From Bryobacterales bacterium (GTDB lineage: Bacteria > Acidobacteriota > Terriglobia > Bryobacterales > Bryobacteraceae): 37,613 nucleotides of DNA. Made by a program: the position numbers and the translations under genes. The notes under the pieces were generated by a model. That model searched no databases. It was not told where the DNA came from and saw nothing but the letters and a program-made list of their open reading frames with translations. The stretch is taken from positions 1 to 37,613 of the forward strand of contig JAEUQC010000057.1 in the NCBI GenBank assembly GCA_016789905.1, written 5' to 3'. Shown here piece by piece: positions 1 to 8,067 of this stretch (position 1 is its first letter; the number at the start of each line of letters is the position of its first letter).

Positions 1-104
1 GCGATGCCCAATCGCGCCAGTAACCGCCTGACGTGCGTCTGGTCCATCGACGAATCCAGCAAACTCATCCCCTGCGTCTCCCAAGCAGCCCGCCACGCTG
101 CCAT
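1..104 (-). CDS. Partial unidentified protein, N-terminus only
   Basis: On the minus strand a frame opens with an ATG at 104 and runs off the left edge. The roughly 34 visible codons read as a coherent basic/amphipathic sequence beginning MAAWRAAWETQG and later containing MDQTHVRRLLARLG. The frame remains open upstream of this ATG to about position 140, so the true start could be slightly earlier. No domain can be named from so short a piece. The helical, arginine-rich composition would fit a DNA-binding or recombinase-type N-terminus, but that is a guess. It is divergent from the RraB-like gene, with about 150 bp between them. Confidence 0.4.
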   Translation of the reverse strand, partial: MAAWRAAWETQGMSLLDSSMDQTHVRRLLARLGI

Positions 105-234
105 TCGCTCACTCGCGGGCTTGCTTCCATTATGGGATCAACTCGGCGGTGGTTGGTAGGGGGCGTGCCAGGGAGTGGCGCGATCGGGGAAATGGGCTAC
201 AGGTCCGCAGTGCGCGCGTCTGCAATCGGGTGGG

Positions 235-240
235 TAGAAT
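235..240 (+). promoter_or_regulatory. Possible -10 element of the RraB-like gene
   Basis: TAGAAT ends 12 bases before the ATG at 253. No convincing -35 hexamer lies 16-18 bases upstream, and no Shine-Dalgarno sequence lies between it and the start. If it is used, the mRNA leader would be only a few bases long. Confidence 0.3.
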
Positions 241-252
241 GGCTCTTGAACA

Positions 253-609
253 ATGACCGATAACGCGATTGCAAAGGCCGTCAGGAAACATCAACTCCGC
301 AATGACACACTAGTTCAAGAGTTCGAGCGACGATCGGTGAACTTGAACGAACCACGGATCATCGACTTTCACTTTTGCGCATGGAACCAGCGTGATGCCG
401 CGGTAGTCGCCCGTTCGCTTTATGAAATTGGGTTTCTCGTTAAGCTGCTGGCTCCGGCACCAACGGAGAGCGACCCAAAGCTGTGGGCAATTGAGGCGGG
501 TGCCAAGATCCCGCTAGTCCAGGCAACAGGATCAGAACTGACAGAAAAGTTGGTTCGCATCGCCATAAACGAAGACGCCACATTTGATGGCTGGGGAACG
601 TCAGTTTAG
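253..609 (+). CDS. RraB-like (ribonuclease E inhibitor family) protein
   Basis: The 118-residue protein contains the short alpha/beta fold characteristic of regulator of ribonuclease activity B. The stretch from residue 35 reads IIDFHFCAWNQRDAAVVARS and is followed by a GFLVKLL strand, the family pattern of a beta strand, then a helix that begins with a residue dyad preceding A-x-x-L, then a second strand. In enterobacteria RraB binds RNase E and reduces mRNA decay. In other phyla the same domain turns up as a stand-alone protein next to hypothetical or immunity-like genes, so an RNase E target here is not assured. It is followed after 22 bp by a hypothetical gene on the same strand, probably co-transcribed. 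The ATG at 253 is the only sensible start. Confidence 0.65.
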   Translation: MTDNAIAKAVRKHQLRNDTLVQEFERRSVNLNEPRIIDFHFCAWNQRDAAVVARSLYEIGFLVKLLAPAPTESDPKLWAIEAGAKIPLVQATGSELTEKLVRIAINEDATFDGWGTSV

Positions 610-631
610 TTCGACCTCTATTCTGGGATCG

Positions 632-1414
632 ATGACGCCAATCACCGCGCTCCACACCGCCGCCAGACGATACTGCCGCACCCGCCACGACTATTATTGG
701 AACCGGCACACCACTGAGTCCCACAGGGAACAAGACGAAGTCGCGCGCTACATTTTCCTGTCCGGTGCATTGCTCCAGATCGAACGTCATACTCCCTCTG
801 ACTTCGCCACCCTCGCCGAACTGCAAAACGCACTCTTCGACATCGCCAAAGACGGCGATTCAGATGAATCGCGAATCCTTCGGCAGTACATCATCAACCT
901 GTCACCGAGCGATCTTGCGACAATCGAGCCACTGCCCTACCGCCGGATTCTAACTCCGTCGGAACATACCCAAATCGAAAGCCAGCTCAAGCAGCGCTGG
1001 GGGATCGATGGGCACTGGCACCCTTTTATGGGCACGGAACCACCACCTGATGTCCTCGCGTTCCACACCGATTTCTTCGATGACCAGATGGCCATGATAC
1101 TCCGGACCCTCTTGGGTGCCAACGGCGTCGACCGACTTCTGGAACTACGCTGGTCCGTCGCCTGCGAATTGGATCTGGCGCTGTTCAATCCGCGCTTTGA
1201 ATCGAGCGGGGATAGCGACATCCTCTACGGAGCCGGACAGGAAGCCTTCTGGACAAATTCGGCCTACGAATTCCTCGTCCACGCTTCTCACGAATCATCC
1301 ATCACGATCACCGGTGATTGGCTCCTTCCAGCGTTCGAACGCGAAGTTCCTCAGTGCCGCAACCACACCTACCGCGGGCCAATCCCCACTCCGGACCAGC
1401 GCGGCACTTGCTAG
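632..1414 (+). CDS. Hypothetical protein, immunity-like motif near C-terminus
   Basis: A 260-residue soluble protein with no signal peptide or membrane segment. I start it at the ATG at 632 (MTPITALHTAARRY), preceded by a GGGA-type ribosome site, rather than at the upstream ATG at 584 that overlaps the RraB-like gene. The middle part holds WGIDGHWHPF, and the C-terminal third holds a YEFLVHASHESSITI stretch followed by a tryptophan-leucine pair. I associate a similar W/Y-x-x-x-x-ASHESSI pattern with small hypothetical proteins often found in toxin-immunity neighbourhoods, but I cannot name a family with certainty. It probably forms a two-gene unit with the RraB-like gene. The function is unknown. 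Confidence 0.6.
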   Translation: MTPITALHTAARRYCRTRHDYYWNRHTTESHREQDEVARYIFLSGALLQIERHTPSDFATLAELQNALFDIAKDGDSDESRILRQYIINLSPSDLATIEPLPYRRILTPSEHTQIESQLKQRWGIDGHWHPFMGTEPPPDVLAFHTDFFDDQMAMILRTLLGANGVDRLLELRWSVACELDLALFNPRFESSGDSDILYGAGQEAFWTNSAYEFLVHASHESSITITGDWLLPAFEREVPQCRNHTYRGPIPTPDQRGTC

Positions 1415-1931
1415 CCCACGACAGCGCCTGAGCGACATCGTTCGCATAAAAGCCTTTGCCCTAAAAATGATGAGGGCTCCTCCGACCAATGCGCCACCGC
1501 AGAGGAAGCACTATCGCCAAGATTGAATCCCGCGGCATGGCGACCCGCTGCCAAGGCGCCGGACGGCCAATCCGGCGAGCGCAAGGTGTTCCGCATCGAA
1601 GGGTACAGTTTCGACGGAACCGAGTTGAGGAGACAAACCATAGCCGGTGCCAGCATCATCGTCACCCCAGCCCTCATATGCTGTCGACTCTCTAAGTGAA
1701 CGTTTCCCGCCATCAACTGGTCGGCACACCCGCCTCGTCGTACCCCAGAATCTCATCGTCGCTAAGCGACGAATCCTCCGGCCGCTGCGCGCACCGCACT
1801 GCAATTGAATTGAGTCATCCACTCGGGATGGATGCGCCTCGTTCTCGTCGGACATAAAGCCATACCACCGCGAAACGTCGCCGCCGCCATGAAAATTCCC
1901 CCATCCACAGCGGCGGCAAATCAAACCAACC
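1415..1931. other. Gene-poor region with possible decayed coding sequence
   Basis: No intact gene is convincing in these 517 bases. On the plus strand the frame of the upstream hypothetical gene stays open after its stop from 1415 to 1695 and yields a protein-like stretch near 1580-1690 (for example KVFRIEGYSFDGTEL), which lacks a start and a recognisable domain. On the minus strand 1713-1890 looks like a short broken gene, listed separately. The region may be a graveyard of small genes flanking the RraB/hypothetical pair. Confidence 0.4.
1713..1890 (-). pseudogene. Possible frameshifted small gene
   Basis: On the minus strand an ATG at 1890 is preceded by a GGGGGA ribosome site and opens MAAATFRGGMALC, continuing to HPEWMTQF near 1807. 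Beyond that the sensible reading moves to another frame, which ends in PEDSSLSDDEILGYDEAGVP at a TGA at 1713-1715. The two halves join if one frameshift is assumed near 1803-1812. That would give a protein of about 60 residues with a hydrophilic acidic C-terminus. I see no family resemblance. It could equally be chance, since both pieces are short. Confidence 0.25.
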
Positions 1932-4295
1932 CTACTGCCGGTTCTTCACATGCTTATCGAACCACTCCACCATCTCGGCCAGCGTATGCTCCACAGACTC
2001 GCGCGCGGCATACCCGTGCGACTCATGCGGCAGCAGTACGAACCGCACCGTCCCGCCATTGCCTCGAATCGCCGTATACATCCGCTCGGATTGAATCGGG
2101 AACGTGCCCGTATTGTTATCCGCCGCGCCATGAATCAACAGAATCGGTTCATTGATCTTCTGCGCGCTCAGGAATGGAGACATCCGCAGATACGTCTCCG
2201 GCGCCTCCCACAGCGTTCGCCGCTCGGTCTGAAACCCGAATGGCGTCAGCGTGCGATTGTACGCCCCGCTCCGCGCAATCCCCGCCGCGAACAGGTCGGA
2301 ATGCGCCAGCAGATTCGCCGTCATGAACGCGCCATAGCTATGCCCGCCCACGCCCACCCGGCGCGGATCGGTCACGCCCATCTCAACGGCCTTATCAATC
2401 GCCGCCTTCGCCCCGGCCACTACCTGCTCCAGATAGGAGTTATTGAACGACTCCAAGTCCCCGACGACGGGCAGCGAAGCATCGTCCAGAATCGCGTAGC
2501 CCTGCAACAGAAAGAACAGATGCGAAGTTCCGCTCACCGTGGTGAACCGGTTCGGCGAACCCGAAACCTGGCCCGCCGTGTCGGCGTCGGAAAAGTCTCG
2601 CGGATAGGCCCACACAACCGTTGGCAGCGCCGTGCCCTCTTTATAATCCGGCGGCAAATATAGAGTGAAACTCAACGGCACACCATCGGCCCGCTTATAC
2701 TTAACTAACTTCTTCGTAACTCGACGTAACTCCGGCGCCGGGTCCACAAACTGAGTAAGCGCTGTCCGCGTCCCGTTGTCAATCAGGTAGTAGTTCGGCG
2801 GCTCCGTCGGCGATTCGCGCCGCGTCAGCAGCCGCGTCCCGTCACTGTTCAGCGGCGTCACCACCGTCTCATAGACGCCCTCACCGGAAACGAATAGCCG
2901 CGCTTTCTGCTTCGTTACAAGGTCCATACGGTCGAGAAAGGGACGGTCGCCCGCAGGCGTCGCGCCGGTGCCGGTTAATAGAACGCCCCCTCGTTCTACA
3001 CGAATCTCACGCCCGCCTTCCCCAGACGCCGCTGTTACCGGCGTGCCCATCGCCCGGTAGCGGTCCTGCTGATTGCGCGATTCCAACTCCGTCGCCACTC
3101 CATCGGTGCCCACCAGAAACGTGCGCTGCCGCCGCGTGCGCCGCTCGTAGTCGCTCACCCATAGCCGCCCGTCGCTCGTCCACAACGGCGTCCCTTGCAA
3201 CCGTTCCTCCAGCTTCGCAAACTCGCGCGGTTGGTCAAATGGCGCCGCGGCAATCATCATCCGGTCCCGGTGCGGCACTTTCTCCTTCGGGTTTCCCCCG
3301 TCCATCGCTTCCCACCAGGTCAACGCCGCCCCTTGGCCCGCTGCCCAGGTCATACTGCGCGGTCCTGTCCGCACACCGTCCAACGGAACCCGGTCCGCCA
3401 GTGGCAGCGACGCTATCGCGCGCACCACCGTACCGTCCAGCCGCCACACTTCCATCTCCACCGGGAACCGCGCAGCGGGCAGGACCCACGAGTAGGGACG
3501 CCGCAGCCGTTGTGCGAGCAGATACTTCCCATCCGGCGAGGGCCGCAACGCCGAGAAGATCGCCGGCTTTCCCACCGCGGTCGCCCGACCCGTCGTCACA
3601 TCCACCAGCGTTGCCTGCGAGGTGCAGTAATAATCGAACAACTTCTCATCATGCGCGCTTCTCAGTAGATCCTGAAAGGTCGGCGCTGGCGCGGCTTTCC
3701 CGAGAGACTCCTGGATATCCGGGCCCACGGGGGTCAGCGGCGCCTCCGGCGCGGCCCCCCTGCCGGCCACTACCGTCCGCACCAAAAGCCGCTTACCGTC
3801 CGCCATCCAGTCAATCGGATCTCCATACGCGGCGTTGGCCCGCACGCCAGCCAGAGTCCGAAGCGTTCCCGTCGCACTGTTTAAAAGCATCACGTCAATC
3901 CGGTCCGCATAGTAGGCCAGCATCGCGGCCGTCCTGCCATCGCGGCTCCATTGCGGAGCGCCCAGTTGCGCTCCGGCCGGTACCGCCAGCCGCGTCTTGC
4001 GCAGTGTCGTCAGGTCGATCAATTCGGCTTTGCCGTAGTGAATCCCGCCGCGCTGTCCATTGTTGCGAGGGTTGATGCGGAGCCCGGCGAGCCGCAGCAT
4101 CGGTTCCCCCAGTTCGGCGATTGGCGGATACCGGTCCGGCTCCAAAAGCAATAGGTGCGTTCGGGTTGGGTTGGTGTTTGCCACCGGAGTCGCCGGGGCG
4201 TTGAGAACTTTCAGAACGGACGCCGGCGGCTTCTTGTACGCGGACTGAGCACACACAATAGCGACACAGAAAAAGAAGAGGAGGGTCCGGGTCAT
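1932..4295 (-). CDS. Secreted S9 family peptidase (prolyl oligopeptidase type)
   Basis: The ATG at 4295 gives a 787-residue protein with a signal peptide (MTRTLLFFFCVAIVCAQ); the frame extends 39 codons further upstream, but those residues are not signal-like. Residues about 50-500 form a degenerate beta-propeller with repeated strand-turn units. The last 250 residues form an alpha/beta hydrolase with nucleophile motif GGHSYGAF, the acidic residue in HGAADNNTG and the catalytic histidine in PHESHGY. The propeller-plus-hydrolase order, and the phrase LLIHG before the aspartate, are typical of S9, and the closest subfamily by layout is the glutamyl endopeptidase-like S9D group. It likely degrades peptides in the periplasm or outside the cell. 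It is divergent from rmuC and transcribed alone. Confidence 0.9.
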   Translation of the reverse strand: MTRTLLFFFCVAIVCAQSAYKKPPASVLKVLNAPATPVANTNPTRTHLLLLEPDRYPPIAELGEPMLRLAGLRINPRNNGQRGGIHYGKAELIDLTTLRKTRLAVPAGAQLGAPQWSRDGRTAAMLAYYADRIDVMLLNSATGTLRTLAGVRANAAYGDPIDWMADGKRLLVRTVVAGRGAAPEAPLTPVGPDIQESLGKAAPAPTFQDLLRSAHDEKLFDYYCTSQATLVDVTTGRATAVGKPAIFSALRPSPDGKYLLAQRLRRPYSWVLPAARFPVEMEVWRLDGTVVRAIASLPLADRVPLDGVRTGPRSMTWAAGQGAALTWWEAMDGGNPKEKVPHRDRMMIAAAPFDQPREFAKLEERLQGTPLWTSDGRLWVSDYERRTRRQRTFLVGTDGVATELESRNQQDRYRAMGTPVTAASGEGGREIRVERGGVLLTGTGATPAGDRPFLDRMDLVTKQKARLFVSGEGVYETVVTPLNSDGTRLLTRRESPTEPPNYYLIDNGTRTALTQFVDPAPELRRVTKKLVKYKRADGVPLSFTLYLPPDYKEGTALPTVVWAYPRDFSDADTAGQVSGSPNRFTTVSGTSHLFFLLQGYAILDDASLPVVGDLESFNNSYLEQVVAGAKAAIDKAVEMGVTDPRRVGVGGHSYGAFMTANLLAHSDLFAAGIARSGAYNRTLTPFGFQTERRTLWEAPETYLRMSPFLSAQKINEPILLIHGAADNNTGTFPIQSERMYTAIRGNGGTVRFVLLPHESHGYAARESVEHTLAEMVEWFDKHVKNRQ

Positions 4296-4352
4296 AGTGA
4301 CCAGAATGACACTGCCAAACTGTCCGTCGCCACTGAGGCCTGGAGCGAGAGT

Positions 4353-4370
4353 TCTAAGGGCAACCTTAGA
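4353..4370. promoter_or_regulatory. Inverted repeat between divergent S9 peptidase and rmuC
   Basis: TCTAAGG-GCAA-CCTTAGA is a perfect 7-bp inverted repeat with a 4-base centre, lying 58 bp upstream of the peptidase ATG and about 92 bp upstream of the rmuC ATG. As DNA it could be an operator for either gene. As RNA it would fold into a hairpin closed by a GNRA-type tetraloop. It has no T-run, so it is not a terminator. Confidence 0.4.
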
Positions 4371-4462
4371 TGGTCGATCAGTGGGAATGGAACTAGGATC
4401 GCCATGAATCACTGATTCAATGCTTGCGCCGGGTTCCGCATAATCGAATCAATCGGATACAT

Positions 4463-7123
4463 ATGGAACAATTTGGGCTCGCTCTCATTCTCTTCGCCGC
4501 CTTTTGGGTTGGCTGCGCCGCCGGATATATCGCCATGCGCCTGCGGGCGCAGGTGGCGTATGAAAAGGGCCGGAACGAGTCGGCCGCGGAGATATCGGCG
4601 CTGACCGAACGTCTCAATGGGCGGGACCTTCAGTTTAATGAAGCGCGGCAGCGCGCCGACACCGGGGCCGAAACGATCGCCCGTATGGAGACCGAACTGC
4701 GGTCGGAGACCGATCGCCGCACCGTAGCCGAGGCCCGCTTGACGCTGGTACCGAAATACGAAGCGGAATTGGAGGTACGGAGTCAAAAGATAGCCGATCA
4801 GCAGCGGGAATTGACAAAACTGCACGTTGCGGTTTCCGAATTGACAACGCGACTGGAAGAGACCAAGAAGACCTCTGAAGATAAGATCGCGGCAATTCAA
4901 GCACTCCAGAGCCGTGTCGCCGAGTCGTTCCAGACCATGAGCGCCGAGGCGCTCATGACAAATAACAAGGCATTTCTCGACCTCGCCGGCGACGCGCTCA
5001 CCAGACTACAGGACTCCGCGCGGGGCGATCTCGACCAACGCCAAACGCTGTTCGGGCAAATCATGGAACCGCTAAAGAGTTCGCTCGACCGGGTCGACTC
5101 CCGCATTAGCGAGTTGGAGAAGGAACGTGCCACCGCGTATGCCGGCTTGCAAGAGCAAGTAGAGAGCATGATGCGAACGCAAGCCAGCTTGCAGGCGGAA
5201 ACGTCTCACCTTGCCAGCGCCCTGCGCACGCCTTCCAGCCGAGGCCGATGGGGCGAAGTGCAGTTGCGCCGCGTTGTCGAACTGGCCGGCATGATCTCCC
5301 ATTGCGACTTCGTTCAAACGCGGGCCAGTGAAGAGGCCGGAGCGGCCAGCCGTCCCGACGTCATAGTGCAGTTGCCGAACTTCCGTCAGATTGTCGTCGA
5401 TTCGAAGATCTCCCTTGCTGCGTATCTGGAGGCCAACGACGCAACCGAGGAGGAGACGCGGATCGCCAAGCGCCGTGAACACGCCGCTGAAGTTCGCGCC
5501 CACGTTACGCAGTTGAGCGCGAAGGGCTATTGGGATCAGTTCCCGCAAAGCCCGGAATTCGTGGTCGCCTTCCTTCCGGGTGAAGCGTTCTTCAGCGCCG
5601 CGCTGGAGCACGATCCGGAATTGCTTGAGTTCGGCGTCGAACGCCGAGTGATCCTTGCCACGCCCACCACGCTCATCGCGTTGCTCCGCGCCGTCGCCTG
5701 GGGCTGGAAACAGGAACTGGCGTCTTCGAACGCGAGAGAGATTCGCGATCTGGGCAAGGCACTCTACGACCGTCTTCGCGGCCTTGCCGATAACTTCACC
5801 GAAGTGCAGCGCAGTCTGAGCCGCACCACCGCCGCCTTCAACCGAACGGTGGGCGCGTTTGAGTCGAACGTTATCCCGTCGGCCCGGCGGATGCGCGAAC
5901 TCGGCGCCGCCACGGGAGACGAGATCGTCTCGCCGCCTCCGGTTGATACCACCCCGCGATCATTGCACTTACTCGCGGAAGCAACCGAGTCATTCGCTGA
6001 GATCGAAGCGGAAAAGACCGAAAAGGCCGAGGTCGAGCCTTCGCCGATGGCGCAGATCGAAATGACACCTGCTGGCGCTCGGCCGGCGCAACTGGCCGCG
6101 GGCAGCCCGGTGCAACCGTTGCCATCGGCGCGGACTATCTCGCAACCCGAAACGTCGCATCGCCAGTCTGAAAACAGGCCGCGCATACCAGCGTCACAAC
6201 TGCATTCGGTCCCCAAGCCCGCCACCGCCACGCCGGTCCCGGCATCCGGGAGGGGCGGAAGCTTCATCGCCCCGCAGCCCACAAAACCTGCTGAGCCGGT
6301 ACACAAGGGCGCGCTTTTGTTCACGCAAACGCCGCCCGTCAAAGTGGACGCTCCATTGCCGGTCGCGCAACCGGAGCACGAAGCCAAACCCGCCGTCCAC
6401 ATCGCACCAACTGCGGCAGCATCGGTCAAGATCGAGGCGCAAGTGGCCGCCGCTCCGCCTGAGTCCACGCCCAAACCGGCGGTCGTGACTCCGCCATCGG
6501 CCGCGTTATCAGTCAAAGCTGACCAGCCAGCAGCGGTGCCCCAACCCGCCGTTAGCAGCGCGCCTCCCGCGGAAGCACCGGTCAAAATCGAGGCTCCAGT
6601 GGCCGCTGCGCCGGCCGAGTCCGCGCCTAAACCCGCGGTAGCCATCGCGCCACCCGCCCCGGCACCGATCAAAGCCGAAGCGCCGGTGCTTGTGCCCCAA
6701 CCCGCCGTTAGCAGCGCGCCTCCCGCGGAAGTGCCGGTCAAAATCGAGGCTCCAGTAGCCGCCGCGCCGGCTGAGTCCACGCCCAAACTCGCGGTAGCCA
6801 TTGCGCCACCCGCCCCGGCGGTGGTCAAAGCCGAACAGCCAGTGCCCGTTCCACAACCCGCCGTTAGCAGCGCGTCTCCCGCGGAAGTGCCGGTCAAAAT
6901 CGACCCGCCAATGCTCGCATACCATTCTGAGTCCGCCCCCAAATCCGCGGTAGCCGTCGCAGCGCCCGAGGAAGCATCGGTCTCTGCCCCCCAGGCGGCG
7001 ACGGAGCTCCAGGCGCCCGCAGATTCCGATCAGATCGTTGTACTTCGATTCGTTCCCCCGATTCAGGCGCCTGTGCAGACGCTCCCTGCCGAACTCGGAA
7101 CCGAGCCGCCGCCAGTCGCATAA
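4463..7123 (+). CDS. rmuC: DNA recombination protein RmuC with long repetitive tail
   Basis: The ATG at 4463 gives 886 residues, about twice the usual RmuC length. The N-terminus is a single membrane anchor (residues 1-25), followed by a coiled coil to about residue 230. The RmuC core follows, including RGRWGEVQLRRVVELAGM, a PDVIVQLP stretch, VDSKISLAAYLEAND and the FLPGEAFFSAALEHDPEL block. RmuC is a nuclease-fold protein that limits recombination at inverted repeats. From about residue 500 the protein becomes low-complexity Ala/Pro/Val/Lys sequence containing a 52-residue repeat (see the repeat feature). The tail is absent from classical RmuC. It resembles an extended, possibly periplasm- or nucleoid-facing linker of unknown role. 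The gene is monocistronic by layout. Confidence 0.88.
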   Translation: MEQFGLALILFAAFWVGCAAGYIAMRLRAQVAYEKGRNESAAEISALTERLNGRDLQFNEARQRADTGAETIARMETELRSETDRRTVAEARLTLVPKYEAELEVRSQKIADQQRELTKLHVAVSELTTRLEETKKTSEDKIAAIQALQSRVAESFQTMSAEALMTNNKAFLDLAGDALTRLQDSARGDLDQRQTLFGQIMEPLKSSLDRVDSRISELEKERATAYAGLQEQVESMMRTQASLQAETSHLASALRTPSSRGRWGEVQLRRVVELAGMISHCDFVQTRASEEAGAASRPDVIVQLPNFRQIVVDSKISLAAYLEANDATEEETRIAKRREHAAEVRAHVTQLSAKGYWDQFPQSPEFVVAFLPGEAFFSAALEHDPELLEFGVERRVILATPTTLIALLRAVAWGWKQELASSNAREIRDLGKALYDRLRGLADNFTEVQRSLSRTTAAFNRTVGAFESNVIPSARRMRELGAATGDEIVSPPPVDTTPRSLHLLAEATESFAEIEAEKTEKAEVEPSPMAQIEMTPAGARPAQLAAGSPVQPLPSARTISQPETSHRQSENRPRIPASQLHSVPKPATATPVPASGRGGSFIAPQPTKPAEPVHKGALLFTQTPPVKVDAPLPVAQPEHEAKPAVHIAPTAAASVKIEAQVAAAPPESTPKPAVVTPPSAALSVKADQPAAVPQPAVSSAPPAEAPVKIEAPVAAAPAESAPKPAVAIAPPAPAPIKAEAPVLVPQPAVSSAPPAEVPVKIEAPVAAAPAESTPKLAVAIAPPAPAVVKAEQPVPVPQPAVSSASPAEVPVKIDPPMLAYHSESAPKSAVAVAAPEEASVSAPQAATELQAPADSDQIVVLRFVPPIQAPVQTLPAELGTEPPPVA
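6541..6990 (+). repeat. Tandem 156-bp (52-residue) coding repeat in rmuC tail
   Basis: Copies start at 6541, 6697 and 6853 (exact 156-base spacing of the near-identical ACCCGCCGTTAGCAGCG segment), and each encodes PQPAVSSAPPAE followed by a PVKIEAPVAAAPAES-type block. A more diverged fourth copy lies just upstream, around 6380-6540. The high nucleotide identity between the first two copies suggests recent slippage or unequal crossing over. The last copy degenerates towards 6990. Confidence 0.85.
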
Positions 7124-7219
7124 AGAGTCCTTGTACCCGGTTTGTCAAAGTTTTGTAAAGTCGGGTTTTCCTGACATCCGCATCGCTCCTCCTACGCGTC
7201 TTTAGGGCAGGAGGCAGTT

Positions 7220-7759
7220 ATGAAAAGCACAACCAAACAGATTACTATGGCCCTGCTGGTAGCGGGAGCAACCCTGCTGCCAATCCAAGCCGCGGTACCT
7301 ACAGCACAATCCGCCGAAGAGCGCATCGAGCGATCCATCCGCAAGGAACTCATCACGATGCCCTTCCTAACCATTTTCGACAACCTTTCCTATCGGGTTG
7401 ACGGCAATACCGTCTACCTCTACGGTCAGGTGATCCGCCCCACACTGAAGTCCGACGCGGCGAATCGAGTCGCCCGGCTGGAGGGCATCGCCCACGTCAA
7501 CAACCAAATTGAGGTCCTTCCCCTTTCTCCGTTCGATGACCGGCTCCGGCTGGCCGTCGCCCGGGCGGTATATGGTCAACCGGCGCTGAATCGCTACGCC
7601 GTTGGTGCGAATCCGTCGATCCGCATCATCGTAAAGAACGGAAATGTCACCCTGGAAGGAATCGTCGCCGACGCCGGAGCGAGAAATATCGCCAATCTGC
7701 AGGCAAACGGCGTGTCTGGGGTGTTCTCGGTAACGAACAATTTGCGCGTCGAGAAGTAA
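7220..7759 (+). CDS. Secreted protein with two BON domains
   Basis: The 179-residue protein starts at an ATG with a good AGGAGG site (7209-7214). A signal peptide (residues 1-31, ending near the second AQSA) precedes two BON domains: residues about 33-100, with the glycine-containing VDGNTVYLYGQV strand pair and VNNQIEVLPLSP, and about 105-178, with VKNGNVTLEGIV and VTNNLRVEK. BON domains bind phospholipid or peptidoglycan-associated surfaces and occur in osmotically induced periplasmic proteins such as OsmY. The gene is followed immediately by a strong terminator, so it is a single-gene unit, possibly with its own promoter in 7124-7219. Confidence 0.88.
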   Translation: MKSTTKQITMALLVAGATLLPIQAAVPTAQSAEERIERSIRKELITMPFLTIFDNLSYRVDGNTVYLYGQVIRPTLKSDAANRVARLEGIAHVNNQIEVLPLSPFDDRLRLAVARAVYGQPALNRYAVGANPSIRIIVKNGNVTLEGIVADAGARNIANLQANGVSGVFSVTNNLRVEK

Positions 7760-7775
7760 CGAGCGCGAATCTGCC

Positions 7776-7809
7776 AGCCCCGGCCTCTATCGGCCGGGGC
7801 TTTTTTTTT
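7776..7809 (+). terminator. Rho-independent terminator after BON gene
   Basis: AGCCCCGGCC (7776-7785) pairs perfectly with GGCCGGGGCT (7792-7801) across a 6-base loop and is followed by a run of nine Ts (7801-7809). It isolates the BON gene from the cytochrome operon downstream. Confidence 0.95.
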
Positions 7810-8045
7810 GCCCAAACCTTTATCGTGCTCAAACCTATAGTGGGACGCGTCGCCGGGAGCACGCCGGCCGGCGGCCGGAGGGGGAGAATGTCCTTTGCAT
7901 GCAAACGCTTGCAAGAAATTCGGGCGTTCGACTTTGGCCATACGAACAAGCAGCCGAAGCAGTCGAATACAAAACCATTTTCCGTGTCGGAGAGAAGCGC
8001 GGACGGGGATAACAAAAACAATATGTCAGCGCCAAAGCGACGACG
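7810..8045. other. Upstream intergenic region of the cytochrome operon
   Basis: No gene is convincing here; the small plus-strand frame at 7825-8085 has no family resemblance and no ribosome site. The stretch contains a GC-rich inverted-repeat cluster around 7855-7880 and a perfect 12-base palindrome TTTGCATGCAAA at 7894-7905, followed by GCTTGCAAG. Part of it may be a long leader, a small RNA or further protein-binding sites. Confidence 0.4.
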
Positions 8046-8060
8046 GGATGTAATACATCC
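8046..8060. promoter_or_regulatory. 15-bp palindrome, operator candidate 1
   Basis: GGATGT-AAT-ACATCC is a perfect 15-base inverted repeat centred at 8053. It shares the GGA...AA...TCC outline with the two palindromes that follow at 22- and 41-base distances, which suggests a common binding factor or two factors with related half-sites. Confidence 0.45.
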
Positions 8061-8067
8061 ACATATC

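Noticed and set aside
5764..6942. 392-residue glycine-rich frame on the minus strand
   Set aside because: It is antisense to the rmuC tail; its length and periodicity come from the 156-bp repeat, and the plus strand holds clear RmuC motifs.
7131..7161. Promoter for the BON gene (TTGTAC ... TAAAGT)
   Set aside because: The spacer is 19 bases and both hexamers are weak; not strong enough to list.
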